Source: CAZWDO01 sp964632485 [NCBI: uncultured bacterium]
Lineage (GTDB): Bacteria > JAGOEH01
Direction: 5' to 3'
Assembly: GCA_964632485.1 (NCBI GenBank)
Contig: CAZWDO010000019.1
Span: forward strand, 59,872 to 80,159
Length of the DNA: 20,288 nucleotides
The position numbers and the translations under genes are program-made. Positions within the stretch are counted from its first letter, which is position 1. Each line of letters opens with the position of its first letter. Of this stretch, positions 7,651 through 14,497 are shown piece after piece. The notes beneath the pieces were generated by a model. It was not told where the DNA came from. It made no database searches and saw nothing but the letters and a program-made list of their open reading frames with translations.

Positions 7651-9120
7651 TTAAAAGTTATTGGTAATTTCAACAAACAATTTTTCCCATTCACTGCTTT
7701 TCCCGTCGAGGAAAGATTTAATGAAGTAATAGACCAGAGTTGCTGACATACCGATGATTAAACCATAGATAGTGGTATAAAGGGCGACATTGATACCGCC
7801 AGCCAGATTACTGATCAGTTCCCCTTGAGCCATTCCCGCGCTGGATTCGCTGATTCGGGCGAACGCCTGACTAATACCGGTCACCGTGCCGAAAAGTCCG
7901 ACCATGGGAGCCACCGAAGCGACAACCCATACCCAGTCCAGATATCCATTCATCTGCTCCAATTCGCTGGCTGCGGTCTTATCGACGGCCCGATCAATTT
8001 CAGATGAAGCATACCAGGCATCCTTATTGTTCAAATGATTCTCTAAACCAGCCAGGAAGATGCGGCTTATCCGCAAATTTGTATTTTCCCTGCATAGGTC
8101 CTTGGCTTTTTGAATATATTTTACGGAATAGTCATTCCATACAATACTTTTGCATTTAGAGATCGCCTCCTGCTTTTCTACATCGCTTTTTGCGCCCTTG
8201 ATGATTGAAAGCAGGGTTTGGCCTAATTTTTTATAATCGATAATTTTTGTGAATTCCCCAACCTCTTCCTGATCCTGCTTCTCAATCGTCCCATCCTCCA
8301 GAGCGGAAGCCAACGATTTAACAAATAGGGTTTCTTCGTCCAAATCGGGATTCTCATCGTCAATGGAGCGCTCGGTTTCAATCGTCAACTGGCCATCGGC
8401 GCCTTTGAGCTGAGTTTTGAGTTTCAAACCGTTATTGATCCAGAGACTTTTAATCTGTTCCAGAGTTTTTGGTTTGAAATCGACGTTCTTTTTGAGATTT
8501 AGAATCGTGAGAACGGCGGCGCCCAGAAAGATCAACGCTAAAATCGAAAATGCGATCACGTAGGGGGTTCCCAGTTTTTCCAACGTTGATTGCTCTTTTT
8601 TTCCGGGTTCCTGGCCTTTTTCCATCATGGCGCGGATGTTTTGTTTTTCGAAGCCTTTTACCTTGACCAGAAGGTCAGGGGAAGCGAAACGATACTTGTT
8701 ATAATCGCCCAGATTAAATCTTCTCAGATTAATACGGATAGTGCCGTTGGTGGCAACTGTAAAATAGATATCGCCCGTAGCATCGGGTATAGACGTAAAT
8801 TTCCATGTTTTCAGAACAGATTCGACCTTTTCGAAAAATGCCGTAGTTCCAGCATGAACAAAATAAGGGTACCAGGCGCAGCTTACCACCTCACCCTTTA
8901 AAATATTAATATCGATAGTAACAAACCCAGGCTGATCGATGTCATTTGGAGAATTGTTAATTTGTTTCAATTCTTCAAGATTGAGACTTTCCCCTTCCGA
9001 CAATTTAAATTCCACTATTTCCTTGTTCGTTGGCGCGGAAGCTTGATCGCCATCCTGACCCCACACTGCTCCGTAACCCAAAACAATCATCAACAGAAAT
9101 ATCAGCGCATTCTTCATCAT
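7651..9120 (-). CDS. MotA/TolQ/ExbB proton channel family protein with N-terminal TonB-C-like domain
   Basis: This encodes 489 aa. The start at 9120 (MM; the second Met is equally possible) has AAAGGAG 6-9 nt upstream. Order: signal peptide 1-21 (GYGAVWG, then QDGD), periplasmic domain about 60-155, TM1 about 186-208, acidic cytoplasmic region 209-395, TM2 about 396-420 and TM3 about 440-467. TM2/TM3 carry 'VAPMVGLFGTVTGISQAF' and 'LAGGINVALYTTIYGL', the ExbB/TolQ signature. Thr412 and Thr450 align with E. coli ExbB Thr148 and Thr181; Val445 stands where Glu176 is expected. The periplasmic segment 64-132 ('PGFVTIDINILKGEVVSC...VESVLKTWKF...GDIYFTVATNG') has the strand-helix-'W+F' pattern of TonB C-terminal domains. 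The cytoplasmic loop is much longer than in E. coli ExbB. It probably forms a proton channel with ExbD and presents its own periplasmic effector domain. Confidence 0.93.
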   Translation of the reverse strand: MMKNALIFLLMIVLGYGAVWGQDGDQASAPTNKEIVEFKLSEGESLNLEELKQINNSPNDIDQPGFVTIDINILKGEVVSCAWYPYFVHAGTTAFFEKVESVLKTWKFTSIPDATGDIYFTVATNGTIRINLRRFNLGDYNKYRFASPDLLVKVKGFEKQNIRAMMEKGQEPGKKEQSTLEKLGTPYVIAFSILALIFLGAAVLTILNLKKNVDFKPKTLEQIKSLWINNGLKLKTQLKGADGQLTIETERSIDDENPDLDEETLFVKSLASALEDGTIEKQDQEEVGEFTKIIDYKKLGQTLLSIIKGAKSDVEKQEAISKCKSIVWNDYSVKYIQKAKDLCRENTNLRISRIFLAGLENHLNNKDAWYASSEIDRAVDKTAASELEQMNGYLDWVWVVASVAPMVGLFGTVTGISQAFARISESSAGMAQGELISNLAGGINVALYTTIYGLIIGMSATLVYYFIKSFLDGKSSEWEKLFVEITNNF

Positions 9121-9135
9121 GTTTTGCTCCTTTTT

Positions 9136-10950
9136 TTATTGAACTAAAAATTGAATAGCTTTATTATAGCTATCGCTAAAAGGGAATTGATAAACGATTT
9201 CACGCATTTTTGCCTTGGCTTCATCCTGATTACCCAACCCGGCCAGGGCCAGGCCCTCCAGGTAAAGTTTATCATCCATAATCAGTCGATCGCTGCTGCC
9301 GAAAGGTTCGATATTTGGAAATTCATCGATAAAGCCGGGCATTTGTACGGAAAAATCTCCGACAAAACCCAATGCTTGCTCGGCATCACTATACTGTTTC
9401 AATTCAATTAAGCATTCGGCTTTGCGAATCAGAGCGAGTAAAGCGATTTCCACGTTCATGGAATCTCTGGGAGTGGTTTCAATCTGATTTAAGTATCCAA
9501 CCGCAGCCATATAATCTTTTTCGCCGATTTTCAACAAAGCAAGGTCATAGAGAAACCGATATTTATATTTAGTGGCCGGTGTATCAACCACTTCGGGATC
9601 GATGTAGGTATTTACGGCCTGCAAGGGAGCCAACGCTGCGCTACCTTTTGCATACTCCTTTTGATGCAGGTAGCTCTCGGCGTAATTACAGTGGGTTTCG
9701 TAGCGCACAGCGCCATTCACATCAGCATAAGTTGGGCTGAATGGTAGGATTGCGCTCAGGGGCGCGATGGACTTGATCATCTCAAAACCTGCCTGGTAAT
9801 TAGCGATGGCCCCGGACCAGTTACCGGCTTCAACATCCAGATTACCCAACATGATTGTGGCCAAACCGCCATAAATCCCATTAGCGCAGAGCGTAGTCAT
9901 ATTATTCAAATCATCGGCGGCTTTATTGAATTTTCCAACCAATCCTTTGTAACGCATTCTATTCGCTTCTAAAGGATCCCCTATCAAATTGCGCCAGCGA
10001 ACATCACAAGGGATGCTTTTACCATACAGACTCAGAGAGAATTTAGATGAATTGCTTTCGATTTCGGATTGATTCGTAAACGCATAATCAAGTTGCGTAG
10101 TCATCTCTCCCGGCAGACGAAAACCCATGGCGGCGCCCAAGGTGATTTCACTCTGGCAGTAACCGCCGCGGATAAACAGCGGGAAGTTATCTCCCAAGGC
10201 CGAGACTTTGTATTCTAATCCCAGTCTGACATCTGTTTCGCCTTCGGAGGGCATATAAAAATCAGCCAATGCGGTCAGGTTCTTAATGGGAACATAACAA
10301 AGACCCATTACCATGGTGGTAACATTCTCATCTTCGCCAGCTTTGGCTTTCAACAGGTTCCGATAGGCAAAGGCGAAATCGAGTCCTTTAAGAAAACTGA
10401 GTTTCCATTTTAAACCCAGGTCCATATCGAATGCTGAATTAGTAGTCGAACCGATTTTATTGCTGAGTGATTTCAGGAACAGACCTGCGGAAAGTCCCTT
10501 AATCACAGAAAAATTCGGAGCGGCATAAGCGTATGAGAATCCGAGCATATTTTGCGACAGGGAAAAGTCCGCTGTCGGCAGGTTATTGATATCGCGGCCT
10601 GAGAAATCACCATTATTGAATCCGGCGAAATAGAGGCCAAATGTACCGATTTTCATAAGGGGATAAAAACCGGCGGCATACATCAATTTTGAATCGTCAA
10701 AAAACAACTGATCATAACCAACGGTCAATTGCCAAGTTTGCAGGGAAGGACGGGCAGAACCCGCCGGATTCCAAAAAATCCCGATGGGATCGTCCGCTAA
10801 TGCAGTATAGGCTTTACCCAGTCCGAGAGCCCGAGTGCCGATTCCATAACGCAGGAATGGAAACACCTGGCCGGCCTGGCCGTCATCCGCCCATAATGCC
10901 TGACTGCAGATGAGGAGTCCAATTAAAATCGTGACTATCTTTTTTGCCAT
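9136..10950 (-). CDS. PorV/PorQ-type outer-membrane barrel fused to C-terminal TPR domain
   Basis: This encodes 604 aa. A signal peptide covers residues 1-21 (LICSQALWA, then DDGQ). Residues 28-66 hold the PorV/PorQ (UPF0164-like) hallmark: 'FLRYGIGTRALGLGKAYTAL' followed by 'DDPIGIFWNPAG'. Alternating hydrophobic strands continue to about residue 310 and end in 'FSLSLYG', as expected for a barrel of this family. Residues 330-604 are helical with TPR-like units: 'LGNLDVEAGNWSGAIANYQ', 'NYAESYLHQKEYAKGSAAL', 'YDLALLKIGEKDYMAAVGYL', 'KAECLIELKQYSDAEQAL' and 'LEGLALAGLGNQDEAKAKM'. In T9SS, PorV carries or shuttles CTD proteins at the outer membrane; here it directly follows two genes whose products end in such domains. 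The TPR tail would face the periplasm or assemble partners (inference). The start at 10950 has AAGGA 7 nt upstream. Confidence 0.88.
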   Translation of the reverse strand: MAKKIVTILIGLLICSQALWADDGQAGQVFPFLRYGIGTRALGLGKAYTALADDPIGIFWNPAGSARPSLQTWQLTVGYDQLFFDDSKLMYAAGFYPLMKIGTFGLYFAGFNNGDFSGRDINNLPTADFSLSQNMLGFSYAYAAPNFSVIKGLSAGLFLKSLSNKIGSTTNSAFDMDLGLKWKLSFLKGLDFAFAYRNLLKAKAGEDENVTTMVMGLCYVPIKNLTALADFYMPSEGETDVRLGLEYKVSALGDNFPLFIRGGYCQSEITLGAAMGFRLPGEMTTQLDYAFTNQSEIESNSSKFSLSLYGKSIPCDVRWRNLIGDPLEANRMRYKGLVGKFNKAADDLNNMTTLCANGIYGGLATIMLGNLDVEAGNWSGAIANYQAGFEMIKSIAPLSAILPFSPTYADVNGAVRYETHCNYAESYLHQKEYAKGSAALAPLQAVNTYIDPEVVDTPATKYKYRFLYDLALLKIGEKDYMAAVGYLNQIETTPRDSMNVEIALLALIRKAECLIELKQYSDAEQALGFVGDFSVQMPGFIDEFPNIEPFGSSDRLIMDDKLYLEGLALAGLGNQDEAKAKMREIVYQFPFSDSYNKAIQFLVQ

Positions 10951-11006
10951 AACCCATCCTTTTCGAGGTTACCTGTTATCTTGATTCTAAAATTTCTAAT
11001 CCACAC
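10935..11006 (-). CDS. Possible leader mini-ORF (GTG start, 23 codons) overlapping the barrel gene start
   Basis: A GTG at 11004-11006 sits 7 nt behind a full AAAGGAG site (11014-11020). The frame VWIRNFRIKITGNLEKDGLW... ends at TAG 10935-10937, so it overlaps the first codons of the barrel/TPR gene out of frame. The encoded 23-residue peptide matches nothing I know. The strong ribosome site would be unexplained otherwise. It could couple translation of the barrel gene to upstream ribosomes; it could equally be a fortuitous SD-like sequence. Confidence 0.3.
   Translation of the reverse strand: MWIRNFRIKITGNLEKDGLWQKR
10949..10972 (-). promoter_or_regulatory. Weak hairpin holding the barrel gene's ribosome site in its loop
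   Basis: On the transcript, TAACC (10967-10971) can pair with GGTTA (10950-10954), with one flanking G-U pair. The 12-nt loop contains the AAGGA site of the barrel/TPR gene, and the stem includes the A (and, through the G-U pair, the U) of its AUG. Ribosomes translating the preceding mini-ORF would pass through and open it. The stem is only 5-6 bp, so the effect may be negligible. Confidence 0.2.
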
Positions 11007-11055
11007 GGTTATACTCCTTTCGTTGCTGCTTCGATACCGAACCAATCAGGTTCAA
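10996..11055 (-). CDS. Possible mini-ORF (TTG start, 19 codons) in the 121-nt gap
   Basis: AGGGAGG at 11065-11071 lies directly after the stop of the 1135-aa gene and 9 nt before a TTG at 11053-11055. The frame runs LNLIGSVSKQQRKEYNRVD to TAG at 10996-10998, crossing the ribosome site and start codon of the next mini-ORF. It would make a relay of overlapping small frames between the 1135-aa gene and the barrel gene. It is very short, has a weak start codon and an unknown product. Confidence 0.18.
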   Translation of the reverse strand: MNLIGSVSKQQRKEYNRVD

Positions 11056-11071
11056 TTTCTAAAACCTCCCT

Positions 11072-14000
11072 TTATTTCTTCAGTACAGCGATTTTCAGGT
11101 TTTCGGTTTTGCCGGATGACTTTATCAAGGCCATATAGCCGCCATCAGCCACTAAATTGCCTTCGCCGTTCCGGCCGTCCCATGTCAGTTCATTGATGCC
11201 AATGACGCCGCTATGGGTCAACTGACGGATTTTACCGCCAAAAAAATCATAGATATTGATTTCCACCGAACCGGCCGCGCTCAGACTGAAACGAATCGTC
11301 GTCGCCTGGCTACGGGGATCGAAGGGATTGGGGTAATTATGGGCATAATCAACTTTCCCATCCGGTAATTCCAAACGGACAACGGCATATTTCCCGCCCA
11401 AATCGGTGATAGGAATATTTTGGATTTGATTGGGATTGGTCCCGGGGTACTCGAAAGCTACCCGTTTCCATACTGGTTTATCCGCGCTCACATTATTGTC
11501 GAGTTGGAATATATAAAGCTTAAATCCCGTTTCATCGCTGCCGGTCGTACCAAAATCCAAGTCCAACAGAGCGGTTGCGCTCAATGAGGTCACTGGATTT
11601 CCGTCACTATCGGTAGCGCTGAACGAAAAAACCGATTTCCCGGAAAGAAATTCAAGCTCTTCCTGATCGTCGGCAACCAGATGCACAGCGTTGGCTTCCG
11701 GGGCATTTTCCAAAATAATATGCAAGCGCATATCCGTAGAGAAAGAACCGGCGGGGACTTCCATTTCAACCTTGGGTTCATCGGTTAAATGTTTAACGAC
11801 TGCGCCACCGTTCTCCGTTTCCAGCCAGGTTTCATACAAATAGGAATACGCCGCCGCATTTTGATTGCCGGCGCAATCTTCCAGATCGTCGATCATCAAT
11901 TGCAGGACGCTGTGTTGCGGCATGCCGCCAGCGACGCTCAAGGTCAATTGAGAGGCGCGTCCGCTGGAGGGCGTTTTTTGCAGCGTATAGGTGATATTGT
12001 CCGCAATATTGAACATATCGGTCAAGGTCGCGCTCACCCCGGCCACATCAATGGAATCGTTGAAGGTAATGGTGAAATGAGCTTTCTCCAGCGCGCTGAA
12101 AAACGTCGTATCGCCGGTAATAGCCGGAATGATAGCGGTTACAGCCGGCGCCGTCTGATCCAGGTACACGGAAACAACTGCCGAATAAACAGAGCTTCCC
12201 TTGGCATTGGTCGCTTTAACACGATAATAATAAAACTGGTTGTTCCCCGTTGGATTAAACGTCCAGGTCGAAGGCGCGGTTTTTTCACTATTCGGCCGCA
12301 AAATCTGCTGAGTGGTTACGTTTGCCGAAAAATCAGCAACATCGCTTTGCTCCACATCATAACGATCAATATAAGGTTGATCGTTCCAGTCGATGGCAAT
12401 CACCGGGCTATTTGTACAATTTCCTGTAGCCGGAGATAAAATCAACGGAACTGCCGGGACCTTATTGACAAAGGTGAAGGGTCCGCAGGTGTAATCGCTG
12501 AACAGTTCCAGGTTGTTTTCTTTATCAATGGAATGAATTCCCAGCCATACCTGGCAGGAGTCCCAGCCGCAACTGTCATAAACAGCAAACATTGCGCCGG
12601 AACTATAACGTCCGATTTCACCGGTCTTCTGCGAACCATCTCCCAAATTCTGAATCATAAACTTAAGGATGGAACGTTCCACACCGCTTCCGATTATAGC
12701 GGGCAGTTCGGTAGTCGCCTTATCCTCGGTAGCGAAACCGACAGACATTGCAACGCTATAGATAGTATCGGTACGGGGGCAGGTCACAGTAGTAACCGGC
12801 GGCAGTACGTCGCGATTGATGAATTTAAAAGGACCGCAGCTATAACCGCTGGAATCTTCAAGATTACCAACTTCATCAATGGAAAAAAGTTTCCACCGGA
12901 CCTGACAGGTATCATAGCCGCTGATCTGCCAGGCATCCAAAGAAAATGCATTGTCAATTCCATCGACCACGCCGGTTTTTTTAGCATTGCCCGGGGCTAG
13001 ATCGCTAATCTCATATTTTAACAGAGTACGGGCAACACCACTGCCGACCGGATCGCTGATTGTAGATGCGACTTTATCAGTTGCGCTGAATTCGATCACT
13101 GCTGTACGGAAAAACTTAGCGCCTGTAACCGGGCAGGCGGGCGTAGTAACCGGCGCCATGTTGTCATTAATCACATGACTTAAATCAGTAACACTGCCAT
13201 TGCCCAACGAATCTTCCGACCAGACGGCGAAATTGACAGTGCCGGCCTGAGTATTGCTGAAACTATGGCAGATGCCAGTAACCGTCGTTTGATTTTGATA
13301 AGCTCCGCCGGTCAGGAACCAGGCCACTTCATAGGTAACGGGATCCACCGTGGTATTCACATCGCTCCAGCAGACCTGAAAGGAAAGGCCTTTATTGTAG
13401 CCCCAGTCTTCCTGATTAAATTCCGGCTTGGGGGGAGCTTGGCGGTCGGAACGGGCCCGTGTGGTATTATTGCCCAATTTTTGCAATCCCGTGGACTTGG
13501 AAACCGGAATCACCTGATAATAATAAAGCGTATCCAACGGGGCAAGGGTTGCGACATTTTCATCGGTGTAGGTTGTGGTTGTGGTCGTGCCGATCATCGT
13601 TGCCCGGCCGTCAAGATTCAAATCAGGTATTTCAATATCATAATAAAGTGAACGCCAGATTTGAAATTCCTGAACCCGGGAGAGAAGCGAAGCAGGATAG
13701 GTCGTCCAACTCAGTTGAACCTTTCCGGCTTTTAAACTTTTATGCTCCAATTGAGTAATCGAAGCGAGATCAGCGCCGGAAGAAAATTGAATTGTCGTAT
13801 CGTTAAGATGCCCAACAGCGTCATGAATCGCCAGTCGAACAAAATAGGTTTTTTCAGCTTTCAATCCTTCCAGCCGGTATGATTCAGGATCAACCGGGAA
13901 GATGAGGCGTGTCTGAGCAGTAGCCAGTCCGGCCGTTGTATCCCAGTAAAGACTGCATACCACAATATCATCGATCCCATTGCCGCCGGAAATCTGGTAT

Positions 14001-14479
14001 GACCAATAAAGGGTTGCCGCTTCGCCGGAAATATCGGCAAGATCAACCCGAAAATTGCTAATGGTAGCATCAAGCTGGCAATCCGCAGCGAATGGGCCTT
14101 CGGAAGGCGTGACATAAAACGGGTAGCAAACGGTATCGCTGTTATTCACATAGAAAACATAGACACGAAAGTAATAGGACTCCAGATGTTCGAGGAGCGT
14201 ATCGGCATCTGTATAGCTGGTGTCTGATGACGGGACGAATGCGATTTTATCGTTCCAGTCGGGACTTGCCGCATCAATGGAGTGTTGGCTGCGGAACACG
14301 GCGTAATACCAGGTAGCGCCGCCCAGATCAAATGTGGATGGTTCCCAGTTCAATTGAAACGAGCATTGATCCGGAGTAACGTTCAATTGTTTGATATTGC
14401 GTATGGCAGTCTGCTCCTGGGCGAACAAGCCGACAGTCAGCAGGAACCATAAAACGAATAGAAATTTGGTTTTCTTCAT
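11072..14479 (-). CDS. Secreted FN3/Ig-like multidomain protein with FlgD-like (type IX-like) C-terminal domain
   Basis: This encodes 1135 aa. A signal peptide spans 1-20 (LLTVGLFA, then QEQT). FN3-like domains lie at about 23-130, 135-235, 243-345, 350-437 and 675-772, recognisable by strand patterns such as 'YYYQVIPVSK' and 'FYYYRVKATNAKG'. Residues 441-555 and 559-672 are two tandem copies of a Cys-containing module ('PVTT.xCP', 'GSGV.R..LK', 'D(T/S)CQV', 'CGPF.F(I/V)N'). About 776-875 resembles an SbsA-like bacterial Ig domain (Big_5). About 895-1035 resembles a ZU5-like segment ('EVPAGSFSTDMRLHI'). Residues 1043-1135 end the protein with 'HNYPNPFDPRSQATTIRFSL', 'VEINIYDFFGGKIRQL' and 'WDGRNGEGNLVADGGYMALI', the FlgD-Ig/sorting-domain pattern. 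The start at 14479 has AGGAG about 8 nt upstream. It is probably surface-displayed or exported by a type IX-like route. Confidence 0.9.
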   Translation of the reverse strand: MKKTKFLFVLWFLLTVGLFAQEQTAIRNIKQLNVTPDQCSFQLNWEPSTFDLGGATWYYAVFRSQHSIDAASPDWNDKIAFVPSSDTSYTDADTLLEHLESYYFRVYVFYVNNSDTVCYPFYVTPSEGPFAADCQLDATISNFRVDLADISGEAATLYWSYQISGGNGIDDIVVCSLYWDTTAGLATAQTRLIFPVDPESYRLEGLKAEKTYFVRLAIHDAVGHLNDTTIQFSSGADLASITQLEHKSLKAGKVQLSWTTYPASLLSRVQEFQIWRSLYYDIEIPDLNLDGRATMIGTTTTTTYTDENVATLAPLDTLYYYQVIPVSKSTGLQKLGNNTTRARSDRQAPPKPEFNQEDWGYNKGLSFQVCWSDVNTTVDPVTYEVAWFLTGGAYQNQTTVTGICHSFSNTQAGTVNFAVWSEDSLGNGSVTDLSHVINDNMAPVTTPACPVTGAKFFRTAVIEFSATDKVASTISDPVGSGVARTLLKYEISDLAPGNAKKTGVVDGIDNAFSLDAWQISGYDTCQVRWKLFSIDEVGNLEDSSGYSCGPFKFINRDVLPPVTTVTCPRTDTIYSVAMSVGFATEDKATTELPAIIGSGVERSILKFMIQNLGDGSQKTGEIGRYSSGAMFAVYDSCGWDSCQVWLGIHSIDKENNLELFSDYTCGPFTFVNKVPAVPLILSPATGNCTNSPVIAIDWNDQPYIDRYDVEQSDVADFSANVTTQQILRPNSEKTAPSTWTFNPTGNNQFYYYRVKATNAKGSSVYSAVVSVYLDQTAPAVTAIIPAITGDTTFFSALEKAHFTITFNDSIDVAGVSATLTDMFNIADNITYTLQKTPSSGRASQLTLSVAGGMPQHSVLQLMIDDLEDCAGNQNAAAYSYLYETWLETENGGAVVKHLTDEPKVEMEVPAGSFSTDMRLHIILENAPEANAVHLVADDQEELEFLSGKSVFSFSATDSDGNPVTSLSATALLDLDFGTTGSDETGFKLYIFQLDNNVSADKPVWKRVAFEYPGTNPNQIQNIPITDLGGKYAVVRLELPDGKVDYAHNYPNPFDPRSQATTIRFSLSAAGSVEINIYDFFGGKIRQLTHSGVIGINELTWDGRNGEGNLVADGGYMALIKSSGKTENLKIAVLKK
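12464..13159 (-). repeat. Tandem duplicated ~115-aa Cys-containing module inside the 1135-aa protein
   Basis: Copy 1 is residues 441-555 (12815-13159) and copy 2 is residues 559-672 (12464-12805). Both start 'PPVTT'- or 'APVTT'-like, then a CP pair, an 'F.TEDK' or 'FSATDK' strand, 'GSGV.R..LK', 'KTG', '(D)(T/S)CQV', 'SID..NNLE' or 'SIDEVGNLE', and finish 'CGPF.F.N'. Three cysteines are conserved in position. The copies have diverged in sequence, so the duplication is old and both are maintained. Similar modules are known in FCB secreted proteins with bacterial Ig or OmpL47-like domains, but I cannot name the family with certainty. Confidence 0.75.
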
Positions 14480-14497
14480 ACCCTCTCCTGATCCGGT

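Noticed and set aside
7641-7694. 18-codon upstream extension of the second ExbB-like gene
   Set aside because: The ATG at 7640 has a perfect AAGGAGG and begins directly with a signal peptide; the extension overlaps the preceding coding region.
11039-11053. Hairpin GAACC-TGATT-GGTTC after the 1135-aa gene as an intrinsic terminator
   Set aside because: Only a 5-bp stem with no following U-run; the downstream genes are tightly linked and need read-through.
11789-12439. Long plus-strand open frames antisense to the FN3 genes (for example 11789-12439, 12533-13000, 15815-16318)
   Set aside because: They lie entirely inside well-supported minus-strand genes, have no ribosome sites or recognisable domains, and have the composition expected of shadow frames.
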